From Bradyrhizobium sp. (lineage in GTDB: Bacteria; Pseudomonadota; Alphaproteobacteria; Rhizobiales; Xanthobacteraceae): 64,000 nucleotides of DNA. The notes under the pieces are model-generated. The model saw only the letters and a program-made list of their open reading frames with translations. It was not told where the DNA came from and ran no database searches. This document shows, piece after piece, positions 26,121 to 35,669 of the stretch (within the stretch, counting starts at the first letter, position 1; each line of letters starts with the position of its first letter). The translations under genes were made by a program, and so were the position numbers. The stretch spans positions 1 through 64,000 of the forward strand of contig NZ_JAUSLT010000194.1 in assembly GCF_030646015.1 (NCBI RefSeq), read 5' to 3'.

Positions 26121-27068
26121 TTGTTTGCCTATATCGTGCGGCGCCTCGTGTTGATGCTCGTGACCCTGTTCGGGATCTCGGTCATCATCTTTGTGCTGCT
26201 GCGCGTCGTGCCCGGCAACATCGTCGACATCCTGTTCGACGCCGCCGGATTCGTCGACCAGGCCGACAAGGCGAACCTGGAGAAGGAACTCGGGCTCGAC
26301 CAGCCGATTTTCGTGCAGTATGTGAAATGGATCGGCGGTCTGCTGCATGGCGACCTCGGCTACTCCTATGTGTCCGAGAAACCCGCCCTGCAGGAAATAT
26401 TGCCGCGGATTCCGATCACCGCGCGGCTGGCCGCGCTGGCGCTGCTGTTCTCGGCCGCGATCGGCATTCCGCTCGGCGTCATCAGCGCCGTGAAACAGGG
26501 CACCCGGCTCGATTATGCCCTGCGCGTCGTCAGCCTGAGCGGCCTGTCGCTGCCGTCGTTCTGGCTTGGGCTGTTGATCCTGATGGCGTCGGTCGCGATG
26601 TTCGGGACCATGCCGATCTTCAATCCGAACCCAGCCACCTGGACCGAGGCGTTCGCGATCTACTGCGTCCCCGCAATGGCGGTCGGCTTTCGCAGCGCCG
26701 CGCTGACCATGCGGATCACCCGCTCCTCGATGCTGGAAATATTGCGGCAGGATTATATCCGTACCGCCCGCGCCAAGGGCGCGTCCGAGTCATCCGTCAA
26801 CTATCACCATGCGCTGAAGAACGCCGTGCTGCCCGTCATCACCGTGATCGGCATCGAGGCGGCATTCCTGATCGGCGGCCTGATCGTCACCGAGACCGTG
26901 TTCAATATTCCCGGTGTCGCCCGCTTCCTGGTCGAGGCGATCCGGTGGCGCGACTATCCGATCGTGCAGAACCTGGTGATGCTGATCGCCCTGGTGGTCG
27001 TGGTCACCAACTTCACGGTCGACATGCTCTACGCCGCGATCGATCCACGCATCCGCTATACGGATTAG
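26121..27068 (+). CDS. Peptide-type ABC transporter permease (DppB-like)
   Basis: A 315-residue inner-membrane permease with six hydrophobic segments. The N-terminus MFAYIVRRLVLMLVTLFGIS and the cytosolic EAA loop YIRTARAKGASES are typical of DppB/OppB. GIEAAFLIGGLIVTETVFNI and RDYPIVQ lie near the C-terminus. The start is a TTG at 26121 with AGGAG seven bases upstream. It pairs with the DppC-like gene ten bases downstream, whose ribosome-binding site overlaps this gene's stop. Confidence 0.93.
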   Translation: MFAYIVRRLVLMLVTLFGISVIIFVLLRVVPGNIVDILFDAAGFVDQADKANLEKELGLDQPIFVQYVKWIGGLLHGDLGYSYVSEKPALQEILPRIPITARLAALALLFSAAIGIPLGVISAVKQGTRLDYALRVVSLSGLSLPSFWLGLLILMASVAMFGTMPIFNPNPATWTEAFAIYCVPAMAVGFRSAALTMRITRSSMLEILRQDYIRTARAKGASESSVNYHHALKNAVLPVITVIGIEAAFLIGGLIVTETVFNIPGVARFLVEAIRWRDYPIVQNLVMLIALVVVVTNFTVDMLYAAIDPRIRYTD

Positions 27069-27078
27069 GAGCCAAGGC

Positions 27079-27972
27079 TTGGCCGTCATCAACTACGATA
27101 GCGAACTGCGACGCGCCGGCGCCCATTCGACGCATGGCTGGCGCAAGCTGACGTACCTGGCGCGGCGTCACATGCTGGGCTCGATCGGCCTCGTGATCAT
27201 GATCCTGTTCGTGCTGGCCGCGTTGCTGGCCGATTTCATCGCCCGTTACGATCCGCTCTCGGTCGATTCCCTGCAGCGTCTGGCGCCCCCCAGTGCGCAG
27301 CACTGGCTGGGAACCGACTCGTTCGGCCGCGACGTCTGGAGCCGCATCATCCACGGCGCCCGCATCTCGCTCGCCGTCGGCGTCGGTTCGACGTTGCTCG
27401 GTTCGTCGATCGGCGTGATGGTCGGCCTCGCCTCGGGCTACCTGTCCGGCTGGGTCGACCTCGTGTTCCAGCGCATCACCGATATCCTGCAGGCGCTGCC
27501 GCTGTTGGTGCTGGCGCTGGTCATGACCGCAGCATTGGGGCCGTCGCTGCCGAACGTGATCATCGCGATCGCGATCCCGCTGATCCCGACCGTCGCCCGC
27601 GTGATCCGCGCCAATACGCTGGCGCTGCGCGAGCTGCCGTTCATCGAGGCCGCGAAATCGGTCGGCATGAGCGAAACCCGCATTGCGCTGCGCCATGTGC
27701 TGCCCAACACGCTGGCGCCGTTGATCGTGCTGGCGACGGCGCAGCTCGGCTCCACCATTCTCACCGAAGCCTCGCTGTCGTTCCTCGGCCTCGGCATTCC
27801 CGAGCCCTATCCGTCATGGGGCCGCATGCTGTCGGAATCGGCGGCGGAGTATGTCCGCACCGCGCCGTGGCTGGTGATCTTCCCCGGCGTCGCCATCAGC
27901 CTCGCGGTGTTCGGCACCAACCTGTTCGGCGACGCGCTGCGTGACATCCTCGATCCGAGGCAGCGCGGCTGA
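27079..27972 (+). CDS. Peptide-type ABC transporter permease (DppC-like)
   Basis: A 297-residue permease with six hydrophobic segments, a basic N-terminal tail and the DppC signature HWLGTDSFGRDVWSRIIHGA. The EAA loop FIEAAKSVGMSETRIALRH contacts the ATPases. It starts at a TTG at 27079; AGGAGCC, which overlaps the previous stop codon, is the ribosome site. Its own TGA overlaps the ATG of the next gene by one base, a sign of translational coupling. Confidence 0.93.
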   Translation: MAVINYDSELRRAGAHSTHGWRKLTYLARRHMLGSIGLVIMILFVLAALLADFIARYDPLSVDSLQRLAPPSAQHWLGTDSFGRDVWSRIIHGARISLAVGVGSTLLGSSIGVMVGLASGYLSGWVDLVFQRITDILQALPLLVLALVMTAALGPSLPNVIIAIAIPLIPTVARVIRANTLALRELPFIEAAKSVGMSETRIALRHVLPNTLAPLIVLATAQLGSTILTEASLSFLGLGIPEPYPSWGRMLSESAAEYVRTAPWLVIFPGVAISLAVFGTNLFGDALRDILDPRQRG

Positions 27973-28985
27973 TGAACGAGGTTGTGGCGGACGATATGGT
28001 TCTCGACGTGAAGAACCTGCAAACGGTGTTCTTCACCAATTCGGGGCTGTTCAAGGCGGTCGACGACGTCTCGTTCAGCGTTCGCCGCGGCGAGACGCTG
28101 GCGATCGTCGGCGAGTCCGGTTGCGGCAAGAGCGTCACCGCGCTGTCGATCATGCGGCTGGTGCCGGATCCGCCGGGCCGGATCGTCGGCGGCTCCGTAA
28201 CGCTCGAAGGCACCGAGCTGCTCGGCCTCGACGAGGCCGAGATGCGCGCGATCCGGGGAAATCGCATCTCGATGATTTTTCAGGAGCCGATGACCTCGCT
28301 CAACCCCGTGATGCGGATCGGCGACCAGATCACCGAAGCGGTTCGCCTGCATCGCAAGATGACCGCCAGGGAGGCCTGGACCAAGGCCGTCGACATGCTG
28401 CGCCTGGTCCGGATTCCCGAGCCCGAGCAGCGGGCGCGCGAATATCCGCATCAGCTTTCCGGCGGCATGCGCCAGCGCGCCATGATCGCGATGGCGCTGG
28501 CGTGCCGGCCGGCGCTGCTGATCGCGGACGAGCCGACGACGGCGCTCGACGTCACCATTCAGGCCCAGATCCTGGCGCTGATCGTCGAACTGCAGAAGGA
28601 GCTCGGCACCGGGCTGATCCTGATCACGCACGACCTCGGCGTGGTCGCGCAAACCGCGCAACGCGTCATCGTGATGTATGCCGGCAAGAAGGTCGAGGAG
28701 GCCAGCGTCGAGGCGCTGTTCGAAAATCCCCGGCATCCCTACACCCGCGGCCTGATGGCATCGATGCCGGCGGTGGCGACGTTCGGCTCCAACTCCGATG
28801 CGCGGCTGGTGGAAATTCCCGGCATGGTGCCGTCACTGACCAATCTGCCGCCGGGCTGTGCCTTCGCGCCGCGCTGCTCTCTGGCGATCGAGCGCTGCCG
28901 CGCGGAGTATCCGCCGTTGCAGGACTGGGGCGATAATCACCTGGCGGCGTGCTGGCGCGCCGCGGAAACGGCGGCGGCGCCATGA
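27972..28985 (+). CDS. Peptide-type ABC transporter ATPase (DppD-like)
   Basis: A 337-residue ATPase with Walker A GESGCGKS, signature LSGGMRQR and Walker B LLIADEPTTALD. The C-terminal oligopeptide-transporter extension ends in TNLPPGCAFAPRCSLAIERC, with cysteines that are conserved in this family. It would form a heterodimer with the DppF-like protein, whose ATG lies inside this gene's last codons (ATGA, 28982-28985). Confidence 0.94.
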   Translation: MNEVVADDMVLDVKNLQTVFFTNSGLFKAVDDVSFSVRRGETLAIVGESGCGKSVTALSIMRLVPDPPGRIVGGSVTLEGTELLGLDEAEMRAIRGNRISMIFQEPMTSLNPVMRIGDQITEAVRLHRKMTAREAWTKAVDMLRLVRIPEPEQRAREYPHQLSGGMRQRAMIAMALACRPALLIADEPTTALDVTIQAQILALIVELQKELGTGLILITHDLGVVAQTAQRVIVMYAGKKVEEASVEALFENPRHPYTRGLMASMPAVATFGSNSDARLVEIPGMVPSLTNLPPGCAFAPRCSLAIERCRAEYPPLQDWGDNHLAACWRAAETAAAP

Positions 28986-29980
28986 CCGAGACAACCCCGC
29001 TGCTCAAGGTCACCGACCTCGTCAAACATTATGCGGTGCGCGGCGGCGTGCTGCGCCGCCGCGTCGGCACGGTGCATGCCGTCGATGGCGTCAGCTTCAC
29101 GGTCGGCGTCGGCGAAACGCTGGGCATGGTCGGGGAATCCGGCTGCGGCAAATCGACGGTGGCGCGCGCCATCCTGCGGCTGGTCGAGCCGACCAGCGGC
29201 AGCATCCAGCTCAATGGCCTCGATATCACCCATCTCGGCAAGGCCGATCTGCGCGAGCACCGGCGCTCGATGCAGATCATCTTCCAGGACCCGTTCGCCT
29301 CGCTCAATCCGCGCATGACGGCGGGCGATATCGTCGGCGAACCGCTCAGCGTCCATGGCCTGGCCAAGGGAGAAAAAAAGCGCGAGCGGGTCGCGGAGCT
29401 GTTCGATCAGGTGGGCTTGCGGTCAGACCAGATGCAGAACTATCCGCATCAGTTCTCCGGCGGCCAGCGCCAGCGCATCTGCATCGCCCGCGCGCTGTCG
29501 CTCGGGCCCGATCTGATCGTGTGCGACGAGCCGGTCTCGGCGCTCGACGTCTCGATCCAGGCCCAGGTCATCAACCTCCTGATCGACCTGCAGCGCAGGC
29601 ACGGCTTTTCCTATCTGTTCATCGCCCACGACCTCGCCGTCGTCGCCCATATCAGCCACCGCGTCGCCGTGATGTATCTCGGCCGCATCGTCGAGATCGC
29701 GGAGAAGGCCGAACTGTTCGCCAACCCGAGGCATCCCTATACGCAAGCCTTGCTGGCCTCGGTGCCGGTGGCGGATCCGAAGAAGAAATCGCTGAAGCCG
29801 ATGATCGACGGCGACGTGCCGAGCCCGATCAACCCGCCCTCGGGCTGCGCGTTTCACACCCGCTGCCGCTATGTGATGGACCGCTGCAAGGTGGATACGC
29901 CGGTGCTGGCCGAGGCAGGGACCAAGCATCAGGTGGCGTGCTGGCTCAATGAGGGGACGGGACGGGTGACGATCGAATAA
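28982..29980 (+). CDS. Peptide-type ABC transporter ATPase (DppF-like)
   Basis: A 332-residue ATPase. Walker A is GESGCGKS, the signature is FSGGQRQR, and Walker B IVCDEPVSALD and the H-loop AHDL follow. The C-terminal SGCAFHTRCRYVMDRC extension is the second half of the family's cysteine-bearing tail. It completes the five-gene importer (receptor, two permeases, two ATPases). ATG 28982 gives a four-base overlap with the preceding gene. A repeat element of family R1 begins 17 bases after its stop and could act as the operon's 3' end. Confidence 0.94.
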   Translation: MTETTPLLKVTDLVKHYAVRGGVLRRRVGTVHAVDGVSFTVGVGETLGMVGESGCGKSTVARAILRLVEPTSGSIQLNGLDITHLGKADLREHRRSMQIIFQDPFASLNPRMTAGDIVGEPLSVHGLAKGEKKRERVAELFDQVGLRSDQMQNYPHQFSGGQRQRICIARALSLGPDLIVCDEPVSALDVSIQAQVINLLIDLQRRHGFSYLFIAHDLAVVAHISHRVAVMYLGRIVEIAEKAELFANPRHPYTQALLASVPVADPKKKSLKPMIDGDVPSPINPPSGCAFHTRCRYVMDRCKVDTPVLAEAGTKHQVACWLNEGTGRVTIE

Positions 29981-29997
29981 TTCGCGGGACGCCCACT

Positions 29998-30159
29998 TAC
30001 CCTCCCCTGGAGGGGGAGGATCGGCTCGTATTGAGCACAGCGAAATACGAGACGGGGTGGGGTGATCTCTCAACTCGGACACGGTTCGAAACGAGAGACT
30101 GTCACCCCACCCCGCCGCTCCTTTCAGTCGCGTCGACCCACCCCCACCCGGGGAGGGTA
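29998..30159. repeat. Intergenic palindromic element, family R1 (complete)
   Basis: A 162-base copy of the R1 element between the convergent peptide importer operon and the acyl-CoA carboxylase alpha gene. The outer arms TACCCTCCCCTGGAGGGGGA and CCCACCCGGGGAGGGTA have diverged slightly; inner GGGGTGGGGTGA and TCACCCCACCCCG arms are intact. It can serve as a bidirectional hairpin between two converging transcripts. Confidence 0.85.
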
Positions 30160-30169
30160 AGAGAGCCAG

Positions 30170-32149
30170 CTACGCCGCATCCGCCTCGATCTCCACCACG
30201 ATCTTCCCCGTCGTCACCTGCTCGCCCTCGACGACATCAATCGCCGCCACGGTGCCCGCGATCCCTGCCGTATGCACATGCTCCATCTTCATCGCTTCCA
30301 GCGTCATGACGGGTTGACCCGCCTCGACCTTCTCGCCCGGCTTGACCAGCACCGCGACGACGCGGCCGTTCATGGCGGCGCGGACCTTGCCGTCGCCGCC
30401 GTTTGACGCTGCCGTGGCAGGCGCTGCCCGGGTCAGGTCGCGGACCGCAATCGTTATGCCGCGGTGCAGGACGAACAGCCGGTCGCCGTCGCGCAGGAAT
30501 CTGGCGGATTCCATCAGGCCATTGCTGCTGAAACGAATGCTGTCGCCGTCGAGCGCACGGATTTCGATCCGGTACGCCGTGTTTTCAAGAGTGGCGAGAT
30601 AGCCGCCATCGCGTTCGCGGCCGACTTCGAGCTCATGGATGCCATGATCGAGTTCGACGCGGGCCGGCACCGGAAAGGTCGACGCCAGCGTCCGACCGCT
30701 GCGCCACGGCGGCGCAAAGGGATCGGTGACATAGAGCAGCACCGCCGCCAGCGCCGCCTCGGATGCAGCGTCGGCGCGCGGCGCCAGCAGCTCGTCACGA
30801 TGCTGACCGATGAACGCCGTAGTCGCCTCGCCCGCAGCGAATACCGGATGCGCCAGGCAGGCGGCGAGGAAGGCCTGATTGGTGGTGACGCCGAACGCCG
30901 CGGTCTGTTCGAGGCCGTGAATGAGCTGGCGCCGCGCCGCGTCGCGGCTTTCGCCATGGCTGATCAGCTTGGCGATCATCGAATCGTAGAACGGCGGAAT
31001 CTCGACGCCCGATTGCAGCGCGTGCTCGACGCGGATCTCGCCGGGCATCTGCCACAGCGCCATCCGGCCGGACTGCGGCATGAAGTCCTGGCCGGCGTCT
31101 TCCGAGCACAGCCGCACCTCGATGGCATGCCCCGAGAACTTGACATCCTCCTGCTTCAGCCCGAGCGGCTCGCCGCTCGCGACACGCAGCTGCAGTTCGA
31201 CCAGATCGAGCCCGGTGACCGCCTCGGTGACGGGATGCTCGACCTGCAGTCGCGTATTCATCTCCATGAAATAGAACTCGCCGCTATGATCGAGCAGAAA
31301 CTCGAGCGTGCCGGCGCCCTCGTAGCCGATCGACTTGACGGCGGCGACCGCGACCGCGCCCATCCGCGCCCGCAACTCCGGCGACACCGCCGGCGACGGC
31401 GCCTCCTCGATCAGTTTCTGGTGCCGGCGTTGCACCGAGCAATCGCGCTCGCCGAGATGAATGGCGTTGCCATGGCGGTCGCCGAACACCTGGATTTCGA
31501 TATGGCGGGGATCGGCGATGGCGCGCTCCAGGATCACAGTCGGGTCGCCGAACGCGCCCTGCGCTTCCGAGCGCGCGCTGCGCAACGCATCCGGAAACGC
31601 CGCCGCGTCCGCGACCAGCCGCATGCCGCGCCCGCCGCCGCCGGCGACCGCCTTGATCATCACGGGAAAGCCTGTTCTGCCGGCCTCGGCCAGCATGACG
31701 GCATCGCCCTGGTCGGCGCCCTGATAGCCGGGCACGCAGGGCACGCCGGCCGCCAGCATGATTTCCTTGGCGCCGGCCTTGTTGCCCATCGCCTTGATGG
31801 ATTCGGGCGACGGCCCGATGAACACCAGGCCGACATCGCGGCACGCCTGCGCAAAATCCTCGTTCTCGGCGAGAAAGCCGTAGCCGGGATGCATCGCATC
31901 GGCGCCACTGGCTTTCGCCGCGGCGATGATGGCCTCGATCTTCAGGTAGGATTGCGAGGGCAGTGCCTCGCCGATCCGGATCGCCTCATCCGCCTCACGC
32001 ACATGCAAGGCATCGCGGTCGGCGTCGGAATAGACCGCGACCACGCCGTAGCCGAGGCGACGCGCGGTGCGCATGATTCGCAATGCGATCTCACCGCGAT
32101 TGGCGATCAGGATTTTCGAGAACGGGGTCGGCTTCATCTGCACCTTCAT
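30170..32149 (-). CDS. Biotin-dependent acyl-CoA carboxylase alpha subunit (biotin carboxylase + BCCP)
   Basis: A 659-residue protein. Biotin carboxylase occupies ~1-450 (ILIANRGEIALRI at the start, ATP-grasp AVAGGGGRGMR, and EMNTRLQVEHPVTE with the catalytic region). A linker domain follows, and then a C-terminal biotinyl domain with EAMKMEH, the lysine to be biotinylated. This layout is that of methylcrotonyl-, propionyl- or geranyl-CoA carboxylase alpha subunits. Its ATG overlaps the TGA of the beta-subunit gene (ATGA), so the two are translated together. The exact acyl-CoA cannot be fixed from sequence reading; a branched or unsaturated acyl-CoA is likely from context. Confidence 0.92.
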   Translation of the reverse strand: MKVQMKPTPFSKILIANRGEIALRIMRTARRLGYGVVAVYSDADRDALHVREADEAIRIGEALPSQSYLKIEAIIAAAKASGADAMHPGYGFLAENEDFAQACRDVGLVFIGPSPESIKAMGNKAGAKEIMLAAGVPCVPGYQGADQGDAVMLAEAGRTGFPVMIKAVAGGGGRGMRLVADAAAFPDALRSARSEAQGAFGDPTVILERAIADPRHIEIQVFGDRHGNAIHLGERDCSVQRRHQKLIEEAPSPAVSPELRARMGAVAVAAVKSIGYEGAGTLEFLLDHSGEFYFMEMNTRLQVEHPVTEAVTGLDLVELQLRVASGEPLGLKQEDVKFSGHAIEVRLCSEDAGQDFMPQSGRMALWQMPGEIRVEHALQSGVEIPPFYDSMIAKLISHGESRDAARRQLIHGLEQTAAFGVTTNQAFLAACLAHPVFAAGEATTAFIGQHRDELLAPRADAASEAALAAVLLYVTDPFAPPWRSGRTLASTFPVPARVELDHGIHELEVGRERDGGYLATLENTAYRIEIRALDGDSIRFSSNGLMESARFLRDGDRLFVLHRGITIAVRDLTRAAPATAASNGGDGKVRAAMNGRVVAVLVKPGEKVEAGQPVMTLEAMKMEHVHTAGIAGTVAAIDVVEGEQVTTGKIVVEIEADAA

Positions 32150-33762
32150 GGCCGCGCGACCGAGAACTGCATGGCTTGCGGCTTGCGCGCCTCGGCCTCG
32201 CGGCAGATCGCCAGCACCTCCGCCAGCACACTGCGGGTGTCGCGCGGGTCGATCACGCCGTCGTCGAGCACGCGGGCGCTGGTCGAGAACACGTCCATCT
32301 GGCCATCAAACACGCCGGTGATCTGCGCCTTCATGGCGTCGATCTTTTCCTTCTCGATCGGCTTGCCGCGTCTGGCGGCGGCGGCCTCGGTAACGATGGC
32401 CATGGTTTCGGCGGCCTGCTCGCCGCCCATCACGGCGGTCCTGGCATTGGGCCAGGAGAAGCAGAAGCGCGGATGGAAGCCGCGGCCGCACATGCCGTAA
32501 TTGCCGGCGCCGAACGAGGCGCCGCAATAGATCGTGATCTGCGGCACAGTGGCGCTGGTGACGGCCTGGATCATCTTCGAGCCGTGCTTGATCATCCCTG
32601 CTTCTTCATAGGCCTTGCCGACCATGTAGCCGGTGGTGTTGTTGAGATAGAGCAGAGGCGTGCGCGACTGGCAGCAGGCCTGGATGAAATGCGTCGCCTT
32701 GTTGGCGCCGGGAACGTCAAGCGGGCCGTTGTTGGTGATGATGCCGATCGCCTGGCCTTCGATGCGGGCGTGGCCGCACACCGTGGCCGGGCCATAATTG
32801 GCGCCGAATTCGGTGAAATCGGAATCGTCGATGAAGCGCGCGATGGCCTGGCGCATGTCGACCGGCCGCTTGTGATCCATCGGCATGATGCCGAGCAGTT
32901 CCTCGGGATCATGGCGCGGCGGGCGGTGCGAAGCCTTGTCCGCTTCCGGCCGGTCCCATTGCAGATTGCCCATGATGTCACGCGCGATCCGCAGGGCGTC
33001 GCGGTCGTCCTCGGCGAGATAATCGCCGAGGCCGGAAATGCTGGTGTGCATCTCGGCGCCGCCGAGTTCCTCTTCGGTGGCGATTTCCCCGGTCGCGGCC
33101 TTCAAGAGCGGCGGCCCGGCCAGAAAAGCGCGGGTACGGCCGCGCACCATCACGATGTAGTCGGATAGCCCGGTCTGGTAAGCGCCGCCCGCGGTGGACG
33201 AGCCGTGCGTCACCGTCACCACCGGAAGGCCAGCAGCGGACAAGCGCGCCAAATTTCGAAAAATGTTGCCGCCGCGGATGAAATCCTCGACGCGGTAGCG
33301 CAGCAGATTGGCGCCGGCGCTTTCGACCAGCTGCACGTAGGGCAGCTTGTTCTCCAGCGCCATTTCCTGCACCCGCAGCGTCTTGTCGAGGCCGTAAGGC
33401 TGCAGCGCGCCGGCGTCGATGCCGGAATCATTGGCCGAGACCATGCAGCGGATGCCGGCCACAAAACCGATGCCGGCGATCAACCCGCCGCCGGGAACGC
33501 TCTTGCCGGCGTCGGGCACGTCGAACATGTAGCCGGCCAGGGTCGATAGCTCGATGAACGGCGTGCCGGGATCCAGCACCAGCGCCACCCGCTCGCGCGG
33601 CAGCAATTGCCCGCGCTTGTGAAAGCGGTCCTTGGCGGCGGCCGACGCGGCGCGCGCCCGCTCCTCCAGCCCGCGCATGCGCGCAATCAGCGCCAGCATG
33701 CCGTCGCGGTTGGCCTGGAAGGCGGCGCTGTTCGGCGCGATGGTGGATTCAATGATGGCCAT
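32146..33762 (-). CDS. Acyl-CoA carboxylase carboxyltransferase (beta) subunit
   Basis: A 538-residue crotonase-fold carboxyltransferase of the methylcrotonyl/geranyl-CoA carboxylase type. The N-terminal half has HGSSTAGGAYQTGLSDY, the C-terminal half GASFGAGNYGMCGRGFHPRF and WPNARTAVMGGEQAAE, which form the acyl-CoA and biotin sites. It transfers carboxyl from carboxybiotin to the gamma or alpha carbon of an acyl-CoA. ATG 33762 is preceded by AGGAGAATTC. The gene heads a two-gene operon with the alpha subunit and lies after an AMP-ligase gene on the same strand, with a palindromic element in between. Confidence 0.92.
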   Translation of the reverse strand: MAIIESTIAPNSAAFQANRDGMLALIARMRGLEERARAASAAAKDRFHKRGQLLPRERVALVLDPGTPFIELSTLAGYMFDVPDAGKSVPGGGLIAGIGFVAGIRCMVSANDSGIDAGALQPYGLDKTLRVQEMALENKLPYVQLVESAGANLLRYRVEDFIRGGNIFRNLARLSAAGLPVVTVTHGSSTAGGAYQTGLSDYIVMVRGRTRAFLAGPPLLKAATGEIATEEELGGAEMHTSISGLGDYLAEDDRDALRIARDIMGNLQWDRPEADKASHRPPRHDPEELLGIMPMDHKRPVDMRQAIARFIDDSDFTEFGANYGPATVCGHARIEGQAIGIITNNGPLDVPGANKATHFIQACCQSRTPLLYLNNTTGYMVGKAYEEAGMIKHGSKMIQAVTSATVPQITIYCGASFGAGNYGMCGRGFHPRFCFSWPNARTAVMGGEQAAETMAIVTEAAAARRGKPIEKEKIDAMKAQITGVFDGQMDVFSTSARVLDDGVIDPRDTRSVLAEVLAICREAEARKPQAMQFSVARP

Positions 33763-33775
33763 GAATTCTCCTGCC

Positions 33776-33898
33776 CGTCATTCCGGGATGCGCTGTCGGT
33801 CGGTAATTGCCGACCAGGGGCGCAGGCCCGGAATCCATACTCACGATCGTGGTTATGGATTCCGGGCTCGCTCGTTGCACTCGCGCCTCGGAATGACG
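33776..33898. repeat. Intergenic palindromic element, family R4
   Basis: About 123 bases bounded by CGTCATTCCGGGATGCG and CTCGGAATGACG, complementary at the ends. The middle has a second pair (GGCCCGGAATCCATA and TATGGATTCCGGGCTCG) around a short centre. It fills the gap between the acyl-CoA ligase and carboxyltransferase genes. Confidence 0.8.
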
Positions 33899-33909
33899 AT
33901 TCATCAAGG

Positions 33910-35511
33910 TCATGCACTCTTCTTTGCAAAATGCTCGGCATAGGCCTGCCGCAGCTCGACCTTGCGCAGCTTGCCGGTCGCCGTCATCGGCATTTCATCG
34001 ACGATCCTGACGAATTTCGGCACCTGGAAGCCGCCGAGATGTTTTCTGCAATGCTCGGATATTTCGGCCTCGTCAGCGACCGCGCCGGGCTTCAGCTTGA
34101 CGAAGGCCGACACCGCCTCGCCCCATTGCGGGTGCGGCAGACCGACCACGGCGGCGTTCTGCACCGCCGGATGCGCCAGCAGCGTCTCCTCGATCTTGAC
34201 GGAGGCAACATTCTCGCCGCCGGACTTGATCATATCCTTCTTGCGGTCAAGGAACAGCACCTCGCCGTGCTCGTCGATCAGCGCGAGATCGCCGGTGTGG
34301 TGCCAGCCGAATTTTCTAGCCTCTTCGGTCGCCTTCGGATCCTTGTAATAGCCCATCATGACGTTGGGGCCGCGATGCACCAGCTCGCCGGCCTGGCCGC
34401 GTGGTAGCAGGTTGCCGTCGTCATCCATGATCGCGGTCTCGTTGACAATCAGCGACTCGCCCCAGTAATTGCCGAAACGCTCCAGCTGCCGGGCCGGCTG
34501 CGACATCGTGGTGGCCGGATACATCTCGGTCTGGCCGCTCGACAGCACGAAGTTCGGGCACATATCCGCCATCGCGCGTTCCAGCAGCGGGCGGCTCATC
34601 GGCGCCATGGTGTAAATGCAGGCCTTCAGGCCGGAGAGGTCGTACTCCCGGCGGCGCGGGTGATCGAGGATCGCCTGGTACATCAGCGACAGCCCGACGA
34701 ACACGGTGAGCTTGTCGCGCACGATGGCTTCCATGCAGACCACGGGATCAAAACCGCGCATCAGCGCCATGCGGCCGCCAACCGAGAGATAACTCAGCAA
34801 CAGCACATGGCCGGCGCAGTGGAACAGCGGAAATTGCCCGGTGATGCCATCATTGCGGTCGAGATGCATCTCGATGCAATTGCTCATGACCGCCATGACA
34901 ACGGCGAGGTGGCAATGCATCGCGCCCTTCGGGCGCGAGGTGGTGCCCGAGGTATAGATGATCATCGCGAGATCGCGGTCGTCGAAATCGATGTCGGGCT
35001 CGATCTCGGACCGGCCCTTGATCAGATCGTTGAATTCTTCAAGTCCGGCCGCAGCCGCCTTGCCGGTGAGATCGACCGCGATCAGGTCGATGCCGCGTTT
35101 TTGCAGCGCCGCGCGGCGATCCGGCTGGGCATGCAGATTGTCATCGATCAGCGCGAAACGCACCTCGGCATGATCGAGGATGTAGTCCATGTCGGCGGGG
35201 CCGAGCATGGTGTTGATGGGCACCCAGACCAGACCGGCGCGATGAATGCCGAACAGCGCTTTGACGAATTCGACCGAATTGTTGCAGATGGTCGAAATCT
35301 TCTCGCCGGGCTTCAGGCCGCGCGCGACCAGGTAATTGGCAAACCGGTTGGCGTCGCGCTCGAGCTCGGTAAACGTCACGCGCCGATTACCGTCGGTCAC
35401 GGCGACCCGGTCCGGAAACCGCGCCGCCGCCTTCTTCAAGAGGTCGCCGATCGCCACCCGGCCGATACGGCCGGGTCCCGGCACGCCGCCGGTGGCTGCG
35501 AGACTGGTCAT
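33910..35511 (-). CDS. AMP-forming acyl-CoA ligase
   Basis: A 533-residue ANL-superfamily enzyme. The P-loop MIIYTSGTTSRPKGAM, the acceptor motif SSGQTEMYPA, WHHTGDLA and the C-terminal MTATGKLRKVELRQ with the catalytic lysine are all present. It should activate a free carboxylic acid to the CoA thioester that feeds the carboxylase and dehydrogenases nearby. ATG 35511 was chosen with GAGGGAG eight bases upstream; a GTG at 35520 lies directly against that site. It is in the same orientation as the BKACE and AraC genes upstream. Confidence 0.9.
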   Translation of the reverse strand: MTSLAATGGVPGPGRIGRVAIGDLLKKAAARFPDRVAVTDGNRRVTFTELERDANRFANYLVARGLKPGEKISTICNNSVEFVKALFGIHRAGLVWVPINTMLGPADMDYILDHAEVRFALIDDNLHAQPDRRAALQKRGIDLIAVDLTGKAAAAGLEEFNDLIKGRSEIEPDIDFDDRDLAMIIYTSGTTSRPKGAMHCHLAVVMAVMSNCIEMHLDRNDGITGQFPLFHCAGHVLLLSYLSVGGRMALMRGFDPVVCMEAIVRDKLTVFVGLSLMYQAILDHPRRREYDLSGLKACIYTMAPMSRPLLERAMADMCPNFVLSSGQTEMYPATTMSQPARQLERFGNYWGESLIVNETAIMDDDGNLLPRGQAGELVHRGPNVMMGYYKDPKATEEARKFGWHHTGDLALIDEHGEVLFLDRKKDMIKSGGENVASVKIEETLLAHPAVQNAAVVGLPHPQWGEAVSAFVKLKPGAVADEAEISEHCRKHLGGFQVPKFVRIVDEMPMTATGKLRKVELRQAYAEHFAKKSA

Positions 35512-35530
35512 GCGGTTCACTCCCTCATTT

Positions 35531-35652
35531 CGTCATTGCGAGGAGCACTCTTGTCCGCCGAAGCCCGCCTTCGGGCGAAGGCGGATGCGACGAAGCAATC
35601 CATTCTTTCTTTGCGTGGCGAGATGGATTGCTTCGCTTCGCTCGCAATGACG
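35531..35652. repeat. Intergenic palindromic element, family R5
   Basis: About 122 bases with end arms CGTCATTGCGAGGAGC and GCTCGCAATGACG. Inner arms GAAGCAATCCATTC and GATGGATTGCTTCG form a second stem, and CCGCCTTCGGGCGAAGGCGG makes a local hairpin. It lies between the BKACE and ligase genes. This style of element is widespread in Bradyrhizobiaceae genomes. Confidence 0.82.
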
Positions 35653-35669
35653 GCTGGCCGTGGCCGAGC

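Noticed and set aside
30464..32500. A 678-codon plus-strand open frame
   Set aside because: It is the mirror of the biotin carboxylase and carboxyltransferase genes, whose motifs are unmistakable; the plus-strand product has no recognisable domain.
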